Source: Hyphomicrobiales bacterium
Lineage (GTDB): Bacteria; Pseudomonadota; Alphaproteobacteria; Rhizobiales; Xanthobacteraceae
NCBI GenBank assembly: GCA_017305715.1
Contig: JAFKKG010000010.1
Location: forward strand, 248,001 to 312,000
Length of the DNA stretch: 64,000 nucleotides
Direction: 5' to 3'
Shown: positions 46,812 through 54,490 of the stretch, one piece after another
Layout of the letters: every line of letters starts with the position of its first letter
How positions within the stretch are numbered: position 1 is the first letter of the stretch
Program-made: the position numbers and the translations under genes
Notes under the pieces: generated by a model
The model's database searches: none
Seen by the model: the letters and a program-made list of their open reading frames with translations, nothing else
What the model was told of the DNA's origin: nothing

Positions 46812-47795
46812 TTATTCCGATGGTTTGACGCCAAGATCACGCAAGATACGGAGCATGACATCGCTATCGCGCTTGAAGATTCGGGCGGTCGTTTCAAAAT
46901 CGGCCGGAGGTGTCAGTAGAAAGTTGTTCAGCATCTGCTGGACCCTGGAGTCGGATCCGGCCTGGACCAATAGCGACGAGAGCCGCTCCACGATGTCCTT
47001 TGGCGTGCCTGACGGCACAGCAAAGGTGGTGAATGCGCGCGTCTCATAGAAGTCGCCAACGGCGCCCTGCTCGGTGATCGTAGGCGTGTCCGGATGTGGC
47101 GGCAGGCGGCTGCCTGTTACGGCGATCAGGTGTCCCGTTCCCGCCTGAATGACGGGTGCCGCCGCGGCATAGCTTCCCGCGGCGCCATCCAGCGTCTGCC
47201 CCGCAACGTCATTCCACATCGGCGCCTCGCCGCGGTACTGGATGATTTGAAACTTGATGCCGTACTGCTTGGCCATCGTCTCGATGAGGACGTGCGGCGT
47301 GGAACCCACGCCGTACGATCCCCAGTTCAGGCTCCCGGCCTTCCTCGCATATTCGACGAACTCCTGAAGGTTCTTTGCGCCCGTCTTCTTCGCCGCCACC
47401 ACGGGACCTCCCGTGCCGCTGACCATCGTCAGATAAATGAAGTCTCCTTCGGGATCGTAGGGGAGGTCCTTCACCGTCAGACGATTCTGGATGAGCGACG
47501 AAGAAATCGTGCACAGTATCGTGGTGCCATCCGGTTCTGCGCGTTTCGCTTCCGCCACGCCGATGACGCCACCCGCGCCGGCCTTGTTCTCGATGATAAC
47601 CGGCTTTCCCACCTGCCGCGCCAGGCTGTCCCCGAAAGCCCGCGCGATACCATCCGTCTGGCCGCCCGGCGGATACGGCACGAGAATACGAATCTGGCGC
47701 GTCGGCCACGAGGATTGCGCCCGGGTCCTTGCGGACGGGGCACACAACACCGCCGCCGAACCAGTCAGGAACATTCGCCGTGTCAGCTTTTTCAT
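46812..47795 (-). CDS. TctC/Bug-family binding protein with Tat signal
   Basis: Extracytoplasmic binding protein of 327 aa. Residues 1-27 carry a twin-arginine motif ([14 protein letters not shown]) and a cleavage site near ARTRA-QSS. The Bug signature [14 protein letters not shown] and [12 protein letters not shown] are clear. There is no TctA/TctB partner nearby; instead the ATG overlaps the stop of an MFS transporter gene (ATGA). Orphan Bug proteins often act as sensors or pair with distant transporters. Confidence 0.9.
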   Translation of the reverse strand: MKKLTRRMFLTGSAAVLCAPSARTRAQSSWPTRQIRILVPYPPGGQTDGIARAFGDSLARQVGKPVIIENKAGAGGVIGVAEAKRAEPDGTTILCTISSSLIQNRLTVKDLPYDPEGDFIYLTMVSGTGGPVVAAKKTGAKNLQEFVEYARKAGSLNWGSYGVGSTPHVLIETMAKQYGIKFQIIQYRGEAPMWNDVAGQTLDGAAGSYAAAAPVIQAGTGHLIAVTGSRLPPHPDTPTITEQGAVGDFYETRAFTTFAVPSGTPKDIVERLSSLLVQAGSDSRVQQMLNNFLLTPPADFETTARIFKRDSDVMLRILRDLGVKPSE

Positions 47796-48994
47796 TTCAC
47801 CAGACTCCGTTTTTCCGGGGGTGTGAGGGCAAAGAGCGCGCCGATAAAGACGAGAACGACAGATGCCGAGATGATGGCGACGGACGAACTGGTGAGGTCG
47901 GCCAGCAAGCCCAGCCCCGGCGGCCCAAGCACATAGCCCGCATCCGCCGTCATCCGGTATGTGGTCATCGCCGAAGCATTCATTCCGGCTGGAGCCGCAT
48001 CGACGACATAGGCTGCCGGCGCGGAACTGCTGATCGAGGCTGCGACACTCCAGACGATGGAAGCCGCTATGAACCACGCGTAGGAAGGCGCGTAACAGAA
48101 CAGGAGCATCGACAAACCCGTCAGCACCGTTGACGGGACAATGACCGCTTTCCGCCCTACCCGATCGGCGAGCCAGCCGGCCGGATAGGCCGCGGCAAAG
48201 CCGAATACGCCGGACACCATCATGGCGAAGCCGATCTCGGCAACCGAAAGGCCCAATGTGGTCGTCGCCAGCAGCGGGATCAGCGCAAACAGCCCACCCG
48301 TGCGGACGACTGCGTTCATCAGCGAGATGAGGCTGACGAGCAGAAAGCCGCGATGCGACAATAGCCTCAGCATCTGCCGGACGAAGGGGATTTCAGCGGC
48401 CTTGGAAGAAGCCACCGCGCCCGTTTTCGCGGGCCGGGTCTCGCTGACCAGAAACCAGGCAATGGCCGTCGTCAGAAGGCTCGCCACCCCCGTCATCAGG
48501 AATGGCGCAGCAAGCCCATAGGCGCCGGCCAGCAATCCGCCTGGAAAAGGTCCGACGCCGAAACCGAACAGAAACGCGGCCTGATAGGTCGCGATGTTTC
48601 GTCCGCGCCGGTCGGGTGAACTGATATCGGCGAGGACGATCTGGCCGATCGTCAGAATGATGCCCGCGCCGGCACCTGCGACAACTCGCGCCAGGTTGAA
48701 TTCGACAAAACTATGCGCTTCGGCGCACCAGAAATTTCCCGCAGCCGAAATGAGGCCGCCGATGGCGAGCACGGGCCGTCGTCCCCAACGGTCTGCAAGT
48801 TGTCCTCCGGGCAAGACCGCCACAAAACGCGCGAAACCATATACGGCGACGGCCATGCCGATGGCCGAAGCCGAGACGCCGAACGAGCTTGCGTAAAGCG
48901 GCAGCGACGGCACCATCGCGCCGAAGCCAAGCTGGTTTACACCAACGAGAAGGCACATCCAAAGCAGGATCCGGCGCTCGCTCGTCAGTGGCAT
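47792..48994 (-). CDS. MFS transporter
   Basis: Major facilitator protein of 400 aa with 12 membrane segments. The loop 2-3 motif reads GGQLADRWGRRPVL and the equivalent in the second half AGWLADRVGRKAVI. Residues between the halves are short and charged. It lies upstream of and overlaps the Tat-exported Bug protein gene, so a common substrate (an organic acid or drug) is possible. The direction of transport is not evident; drug-export-like features are as likely as uptake. Confidence 0.88.
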   Translation of the reverse strand: MPLTSERRILLWMCLLVGVNQLGFGAMVPSLPLYASSFGVSASAIGMAVAVYGFARFVAVLPGGQLADRWGRRPVLAIGGLISAAGNFWCAEAHSFVEFNLARVVAGAGAGIILTIGQIVLADISSPDRRGRNIATYQAAFLFGFGVGPFPGGLLAGAYGLAAPFLMTGVASLLTTAIAWFLVSETRPAKTGAVASSKAAEIPFVRQMLRLLSHRGFLLVSLISLMNAVVRTGGLFALIPLLATTTLGLSVAEIGFAMMVSGVFGFAAAYPAGWLADRVGRKAVIVPSTVLTGLSMLLFCYAPSYAWFIAASIVWSVAASISSSAPAAYVVDAAPAGMNASAMTTYRMTADAGYVLGPPGLGLLADLTSSSVAIISASVVLVFIGALFALTPPEKRSLVK

Positions 48995-49100
48995 TGCGCA
49001 TCGTCATTCATGGCAAACGAGAGTAGCTGCTGTGACCGCCCGCATCAATCCGGCTTGCGGGCATGGTTACTCAGAGTGAATCTGGCAGCTCACTCCGCGG

Positions 49101-49310
49101 TCAGGCAGGAACGCATGTCAGCCTGACCGCGTCCGCGCCGGTCAAATCGCTGGCCACGAAGATGAAGCGGCGGCCGGGGGCGGGCGAACAACGGCTTGCC
49201 GCGGCCAAGCACGACGGGGCGGAAGAAGAGTCGATACTCTTCAATCGGACCAACGCCGGTCCAGCCTCGTGCAGGCCCGGTCGACCCACCCTAATCTCCC
49301 CGGCGAGCCG
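49101..49310 (-). pseudogene. Frameshifted remnant of a RibD-C/dihydrofolate-reductase-like protein
   Basis: Reading the minus strand, the C-terminal half of a RibD-C-type reductase can be reassembled from two frames: IRVGRPGLHEAGPALV, then in another frame IEEYRLFFRPVVLGRGKPLF, then back in the first frame RRFIFVASDLTGADAVRLT with a stop at 49101. At least two compensating frameshifts are needed, and no N-terminal half is present. I regard it as a decayed gene. The rest of the gap (49009-49100 and 49311-49414) has only the terminator at 49367. Confidence 0.7.
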
Positions 49311-49366
49311 GGCCTTATTGTTACTAGTTGCGGTGAAACAAAATTCGTCACCCGGATGTACAAGAA

Positions 49367-49390
49367 GGGCGGACCAATGACGGTCCGCCC
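49367..49390 (-). terminator. Terminator of the flavin monooxygenase gene
   Basis: GGGCGGACC and GGTCCGCCC form a perfect 9-bp stem with a 6-base loop, 24 bases after the monooxygenase stop on the minus strand, followed by TTCTTG. Confidence 0.75.
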
Positions 49391-49414
49391 CTCGTTCATG
49401 CACCGATCAAGCGA

Positions 49415-51217
49415 TCAGCCGAGGTGATGTACCTTCTGGAGGCCGTACACCGGGGTGGCAATGCCTTCCATGCGCGCCTTGAGCTGGAGTGAAAGAAACT
49501 GCGAATAGTGCCGCGACTGATGCAGGTTGCCGCCATGGAACCAGAGCGCCTCCTGCTGCGTCGGCTTCCACATGTTTCGTTGCTCGCCCTCCCATGGGCC
49601 CGGGTCCTTTGTCGTGTTCGAGCCGAGGCCCCAGACCTTCCCGACCTTGTCGGCAACCTCCTTCGAGATCAGGTCCGCGGCCCAGCCGTTCATCGAACCG
49701 TAGCCGGTGGCGTAGACGACCAGATCGGCCGGCAGTTCGGTCCCGTCGCTCAGAATGACGGAATGCGCGGTGAGCTTTTTGACGTCGACGCCGCTCTTGA
49801 GCTTGATGCTGCCGTTGGCGATCAGCTCCGAAGCGCCGACGTCGATGTAGTATCCCGACCCGCGCCGCAGATACTTCATGAACAGGCCGGAGCCATCTTC
49901 GCCGTAATCGAGCAGGAAGCCTGCCTTCTCGAGCCGCTTGTAGAAATCGGCGTCGCGCTCCCGGATCGCATTGTAAACCGGGATCTGGAATTCATGCATG
50001 ATCTTGTAGGGCAGCGACGCGAAGATCAGGTCGGCTTTCGCCGTCGTCATTCCGGACTGAACGGCCTGCTCGGAATAGAGCGAACCCAGCCCGATCTCCA
50101 TCAGCGAGTCCGATTTCACGATGTGTGTGGACGAGCGCTGAACCATGGTGACATCGACATCGTTTTCCCACAGCGCCGCGCAGATATCGTGTGACGAATT
50201 GTTCGAGCCGATGACGACGGCTTTCTTGCCCTTGTACTTGTCCGGGCCGGGATGCTGCGAGGAATGGTGCTGGTCGCCCTTGAACGCCTCCATGCCTTCG
50301 AACTTTGGCATGTTGGCCTTGGCGGACATGCCCGTCGCGAGAACGAGCTGCTTGGGCTTGAGGACTATCTCCTTGCCGTCGCGCTCGACCACCACCGTCC
50401 ACTCACGGGTCTTCTCGTCGAAGCTCGCTTTCTTGCATACGGTCGAGTTCCAGTAATTGAGCTCCATGACCTTGGTGTACATTTCCAGCCAGTCGCCGAT
50501 CTTGTCCTTTGGCGCGAACACCGGCCAGTTTCTGGGAAATGGCAGATACGGCAAATGATCGTACCAGACCGGATCGTGCAGGCAGAGCGACTTGTAGCGC
50601 TTGCGCCAGCTGTCGCCGGGCCGCTCGTTCTTCTCGATGACGATCGTCGGAACGTTGAGCTGCCGCAAGCGGGCGGCGAGCGCGATACCGCCCTGACCGC
50701 CACCGATGATGACGCAATAGGGCTGCCGTGAATGGCCGAGCTCGGCGGCTTCCGCCTCGCGCTCTTCCTTCCATGTCTTGCGGTTGCGATCGGCGCCGTG
50801 TTTTGCTCCCATCGGCCGGTCGAAGCCAAGCGGTTCTTCATGGCCCTTGAGTTCGCTCATCGTCGTCAGCAGCGTCCATATCCGGCCATCCTTCATGCGA
50901 AGGTGGCCGAAGCCGCGGGCAACGCCGGTCTCGAATTGTATCCAGACTTCGGTGATACCATCGGCCTCGGAAGCACCCTCACCATCGGCGATCTCCCAGT
51001 TCGATGGTTTGGTATCCGCAAGCCGCGCCTTGAGCATGTCGCGAACCTGATCCTTGCCCTCCATGGTCTTGATGTTCCAGGTGAAGGTCACGAGATCGCG
51101 CCAGTAGCAATCGGTCTGAAACAATTCGACGGCGCGTTCCACGTCGCCGGCGGATAGCGCCTTGTCGAGCGCGTTGAGCAGATCGGAGACTTTTCCGTTT
51201 GGGGCCTTGTCGAGCAT
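49415..51217 (-). CDS. SnoaL-like/flavin-containing monooxygenase fusion
   Basis: Protein of 600 aa. Residues 1-125 resemble a SnoaL/NTF2-like cone domain (ALSAGDVERAVELFQTDCYWRDLVTF). The rest is an FAD/NADPH monooxygenase: FAD motif GGGQGG (172-177), the FMO fingerprint-like FKGDQHHSSQHP, and the NADP motif VIGSNNSSHD. It hydroxylates or oxygenates small molecules with O2 and NADPH. The ATG at 51217 has GGGAGGAC upstream. A -24/-12 promoter lies upstream and a divergent sigma-54 activator gene faces it, so expression is probably substrate-induced. Its substrate (for example a ketone or sulfur/nitrogen compound) is unknown. Confidence 0.9.
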   Translation of the reverse strand: MLDKAPNGKVSDLLNALDKALSAGDVERAVELFQTDCYWRDLVTFTWNIKTMEGKDQVRDMLKARLADTKPSNWEIADGEGASEADGITEVWIQFETGVARGFGHLRMKDGRIWTLLTTMSELKGHEEPLGFDRPMGAKHGADRNRKTWKEEREAEAAELGHSRQPYCVIIGGGQGGIALAARLRQLNVPTIVIEKNERPGDSWRKRYKSLCLHDPVWYDHLPYLPFPRNWPVFAPKDKIGDWLEMYTKVMELNYWNSTVCKKASFDEKTREWTVVVERDGKEIVLKPKQLVLATGMSAKANMPKFEGMEAFKGDQHHSSQHPGPDKYKGKKAVVIGSNNSSHDICAALWENDVDVTMVQRSSTHIVKSDSLMEIGLGSLYSEQAVQSGMTTAKADLIFASLPYKIMHEFQIPVYNAIRERDADFYKRLEKAGFLLDYGEDGSGLFMKYLRRGSGYYIDVGASELIANGSIKLKSGVDVKKLTAHSVILSDGTELPADLVVYATGYGSMNGWAADLISKEVADKVGKVWGLGSNTTKDPGPWEGEQRNMWKPTQQEALWFHGGNLHQSRHYSQFLSLQLKARMEGIATPVYGLQKVHHLG

Positions 51218-51309
51218 GATGTCCTCCCTTGTGCCGATGGTGAGCGTACGCTCTTTTCCCGGTTCCGGCGTTCGATGCCGAGGCCGAATTCGCCTCTGCG
51301 CGACAAGAC

Positions 51310-51325
51310 AGCAAGCAACGTGCCA
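51310..51325 (-). promoter_or_regulatory. Sigma-54 (-24/-12) promoter of the monooxygenase gene
   Basis: On the minus strand the sequence is TGGCACGTTGCTTGCT: the -24 TGGCAC and -12 TTGCT elements are separated by five bases, matching the consensus closely. Transcription would start near 51299, about 80 bases before the ATG. Confidence 0.85.
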
Positions 51326-51400
51326 TTGAGCGGATTCTGCCAAATCTCCTTGCCGCACTTCGGGTTAGACAAACAGCGGCGTTCCCAGCGCAAATGCAGC

Positions 51401-51418
51401 ATGCAACAGGTGTTGCAT
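51401..51418. promoter_or_regulatory. Palindrome, probable activator-binding site
   Basis: ATGCAACAGGTGTTGCAT has perfect 8-bp arms around GG. It is centred about 110 bases upstream of the predicted start of the sigma-54 promoter, a normal place for an enhancer-binding protein, and 98 bases before the activator GTG, so it may also serve autoregulation. A related GCAACAGG/CCTGTTGC pair lies after the activator gene. Confidence 0.65.
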
Positions 51419-51506
51419 TCAACAAACCTTGATCGTTGCTGCAATCCGAGTGACAATCGCGAAACAGACAAATCGACAACACAGCGATCCGGGAGGGATC
51501 ACCGGC

Positions 51507-53456
51507 GTGATTGCGGAACAAGCCGCTCACATTGACGAACTCGTTCGTGCCGCCGTGGGCCACAAGACCACGCGCGACAGCATCATTCACCAATCATGGC
51601 TGCGCTGCGTTTCCGAGCACAAGCTCGATCCGGGTGTTTTGCGCGAGGCGCACATCGTCACCTCGGGACGGCTGCGCGAACATCGCGACGCGATGGACGA
51701 ATTCCTCCACACCGCGCGGTTCGGCCTGGAGACGCTTTACCGGCAAATTGCGGGGCTTGGATATGTGCTGCTGCTGACGGACGCCAAGGGAATTACCGTG
51801 GATTTCATCGGCGATCCCACATTCAACAACAATCTGCGCAAGGCCGGTCTCTATCTCGGCGCCGACTGGAACGAACCGCATGCCGGCACGTGCGCGGTCG
51901 GCACCTGCATCGCCGCCCAGGAAGCGTTGACGGTGCATCAGACCGATCATTTCGACGCGACACACATTCCGCTTACCTGCACCGCGGCGCCCGTGTTCGA
52001 TCCCGACGGGGCGCTTGCCGCGGTTCTGGATATTTCGGCGCTGCGCTCGCCCGAGCCAAAAGACAGCCAGTTCCTCGCGCTGCAACTGGTAAAGTCATTC
52101 GCGCACAAGATCGAGAACGCCAATCTGCTGAATCGCTTTCGGCACGAATGGATCGTCAAGCTGTCCGGCTCCGCGGAATTCGCCGATGTCGATCCGGATT
52201 TCGTCCTCGCCGTCGACAGTTCGGGCCGCATCATCGGCTTCAACAACCAGGCGCGGCAGTTGCTTGCGAGAGAACTGAGCAAGCGACCGGACATCCGTCT
52301 TCGTGCGGCAGGTTTTGGCGTCTCCGACATATTCGAATGCAGCATCGACGAATTGCCCCGTTTTGCGCATTCACGGCCCACCGAACAACGCACGTTGCGG
52401 CTTCGAAACAGCGGAACCGCCTTGTTCGCACAGACCTTGCCGCCGCCTGCGAAGACCGCGGCATCCACCTCATTCCGTGGTGACGCCGCATTGCCGGCGC
52501 CGCTGCGAAACCTGTTCCGGAGCGATCCGGTGATGCGCGACGTGGTGACGCGCGCGGCAAAACTCATCAATACCCAAATGGGACTTCTGATCACCGGAGA
52601 GACCGGCACCGGCAAGGAGCATCTGACCAAGGCGCTTCATTCGGTGAGCGCCCGCGCAGGCAAGCCGTTCATCGCCGTCAATTGCGCCGCGCTTCCCGAG
52701 AGCCTGATCGAAAGCGAATTGTTCGGATATGAATCCGGCGCGTTCACCGGCGCGAAAGCCAAGGGAAAGAAAGGACTGGTGCTCGAGGCGGACGGCGGCA
52801 CGCTGTTCCTCGATGAAATCGGCGACATGCCGCTTTCGTCCCAGACGAGGTTGCTGCGCGTTCTCGCCGAGCGTGAGGTTACGCCGGTCGGACGGACGAA
52901 GCCGGTTTCGCTCAACATCCGGGTGATTGCAGCGACGCATCGCGACCTCATCGATCTCGTGAAAGCCGGACAATTCCGCGAGGATCTCTACTTCCGGCTG
53001 AATGGCGCGGTTTTCAACCTGCCCCCGCTTCGTCAACGTGCCGATCTCGAATGGCTGATCGACAAGTTGCTCACGCAGTCGGGAGCCAAGCACAACACGG
53101 CCTATTCGTTGACGGCCGCAGCGCTGGACGCGTTGCGGAATTATGCTTGGCCCGGCAACATTCGCGAGTTGATCAACACCCTCGATTACGGCTGCGCGCT
53201 GTCGAGCGGCGGCACCATCGACGTCGGCGATCTGCCCGATGGAATTGCACAGGCGCAACAGGCAGGGCAACCGAACGCCCGGCCGGTATCGCGGCCCGCA
53301 GCGGCTTCGTCAGACCCGGCGGCGGAATTGCTGACCGCACTGCGCAACAGCCGCTGGAATATTTCGCGTGTCGCACGCGAACGTGGCGTCGATCGTTCGA
53401 CGATCCACCGGCAAATTCTGCGATACCGGATCACAACTCCGAAAGATTTCGTCTGA
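51507..53456 (+). CDS. AcoR-type sigma-54-dependent transcriptional activator
   Basis: Enhancer-binding protein of 649 aa. It opens with a segment containing SIIHQSWLRC and a GAF-like sensor region, a PAS-like stretch (VLAVDSSGRIIGFNNQARQLL), then the AAA+ domain with Walker A GETGTGKE (near 366), the sigma-54 contact loop GAFTGA (near 410) and Walker B GGTLFLDEIGD. A Fis-type helix-turn-helix ends it (NISRVARERGVDRSTIHRQI). GTG 51507 is preferred: GGGAGGG lies nine bases upstream; a TTG near 51429 lacks one. It is divergent from the monooxygenase gene it very likely activates. Confidence 0.92.
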   Translation: MIAEQAAHIDELVRAAVGHKTTRDSIIHQSWLRCVSEHKLDPGVLREAHIVTSGRLREHRDAMDEFLHTARFGLETLYRQIAGLGYVLLLTDAKGITVDFIGDPTFNNNLRKAGLYLGADWNEPHAGTCAVGTCIAAQEALTVHQTDHFDATHIPLTCTAAPVFDPDGALAAVLDISALRSPEPKDSQFLALQLVKSFAHKIENANLLNRFRHEWIVKLSGSAEFADVDPDFVLAVDSSGRIIGFNNQARQLLARELSKRPDIRLRAAGFGVSDIFECSIDELPRFAHSRPTEQRTLRLRNSGTALFAQTLPPPAKTAASTSFRGDAALPAPLRNLFRSDPVMRDVVTRAAKLINTQMGLLITGETGTGKEHLTKALHSVSARAGKPFIAVNCAALPESLIESELFGYESGAFTGAKAKGKKGLVLEADGGTLFLDEIGDMPLSSQTRLLRVLAEREVTPVGRTKPVSLNIRVIAATHRDLIDLVKAGQFREDLYFRLNGAVFNLPPLRQRADLEWLIDKLLTQSGAKHNTAYSLTAAALDALRNYAWPGNIRELINTLDYGCALSSGGTIDVGDLPDGIAQAQQAGQPNARPVSRPAAASSDPAAELLTALRNSRWNISRVARERGVDRSTIHRQILRYRITTPKDFV

Positions 53457-53460
53457 CATC

Positions 53461-53483
53461 GCAACAGGCGCCACACCTGTTGC
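53461..53483. repeat. Inverted repeat after the activator gene
   Basis: GCAACAGG (53461-53468) and CCTGTTGC (53476-53483) are perfect 8-bp arms around seven bases, four bases after the activator stop. It shares the GCAACA half-site with the palindrome at 51401-51418. It could be a terminator stem without a T-run or a second activator site. Confidence 0.5.
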
Positions 53484-53624
53484 GCGGCATGCGTCACCCC
53501 GCGCGGGACGATTTCCGCGCCCGGGCTTTGTCCTTTGGAAAAGCCGCTTGAGTTCAAAGGCTTGCGACAAAGCCAAGTTGGCATCGCTCTTGCTGCCCTC
53601 CTGCACAGTTCAGGGGCGGGTTAC

Positions 53625-53897
53625 ATGCAACAAAGCACAGGCAATCGCTACCGCACCGTTAAGGCTAAACTCATCGATCAAGGGGCTCGTCCTGATCTAT
53701 GGGCTCACTGTCATTTAACGAAGCTGCTGCACCGCCTGGTCGGCCCGGTCTTCAGCAACATCGGTGAGGCACTCACCTACGGCTACATGGGCGTCAACTG
53801 GTCGTTCCTGATTCCAATGTTGTTCGGGTTCGGGCTGGCCGAGCCTTACCTTTGGAAGGGGCAGAAGACGCCGGGGTCATGGGACGATGTTGAATAG
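53625..53897 (+). CDS. Small ORF with one membrane segment, doubtful
   Basis: Frame of 90 aa from ATG 53625 (the frame stays open from a TTG at 53535). The C-terminal half (LVGPVFSNIGEALTYGYMGVNWSFLIPMLFGFGL, read in parts) has a hydrophobic segment and ends acidic. I do not recognise a family; it may be the end of a larger decayed membrane protein. A GGGGCGGG stretch upstream is a weak ribosome site. The DNA around 53600-53720 is less GC-rich than its surroundings. Confidence 0.35.
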   Translation: MQQSTGNRYRTVKAKLIDQGARPDLWAHCHLTKLLHRLVGPVFSNIGEALTYGYMGVNWSFLIPMLFGFGLAEPYLWKGQKTPGSWDDVE

Positions 53898-53938
53898 ACC
53901 TCGGAGCGGATCGCACATCGTAGCGGCAAGCCATCTGG

Positions 53939-54322
53939 CTAGCCAGCTTCCTCCGACTGCTGCTCAGCCTGTTGTCGATCGTGGCTCCCTTCGGGCTGAG
54001 GCACGTCAAGGCTATGAGCGCCACGCAGCCGGATGACCGTCTCGATCACGTCGACATCGATCTTCAGCATGTCCAGGTCGCGCGTAAGTTCGCGGACCTC
54101 CTGGCCCTTGCGCGCCAGTTCCTCCGAAACGTCCACAGCCATTCTGCGTTCGGTTACGCCGCCGGCCGTATTGACGAACATCTTCGCGCGCAGCCATTCG
54201 AGCCGGGCCCGTTGCGTGTCGCGCTCGAACTTCTTCTCCGCATATTGACGCCGCGCGTCGGCATAGGCGGTGACCAACACCTTCTCCGACGCGCTCCACA
54301 AGTCCCCGATCGACACGGCCAT
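53939..54322 (-). CDS. Hypothetical coiled-coil protein
   Basis: Protein of 127 aa, highly charged and largely helical: residues 15-50 (ADARRQYAEKKFERDTQRAR) and 62-98 (EELARKGQEVRELTRDLDML) look like coiled coil, with an acidic Gln/Glu-rich C-terminus. No family is recognised. Such small proteins are frequent in phage-derived or accessory regions, which suits the surroundings, but no phage gene is visible next to it. The ATG at 54322 is the only sensible start. Confidence 0.6.
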   Translation of the reverse strand: MAVSIGDLWSASEKVLVTAYADARRQYAEKKFERDTQRARLEWLRAKMFVNTAGGVTERRMAVDVSEELARKGQEVRELTRDLDMLKIDVDVIETVIRLRGAHSLDVPQPEGSHDRQQAEQQSEEAG

Positions 54323-54490
54323 GTGGTTCCAGTTCCCTGTAGCAGATAGGTTGGCCTGTGCTTTCGCTGCCGGTTGCAGGATTCACGAAAACTATACCAA
54401 ATTTGCGGAAGAACCCCGGACTTTCCGCCGCCGTTTATCCACGGTTCTCGCGCCATGTGCTAACGGGTTGGCGGGGTAATCGGGGGACCA

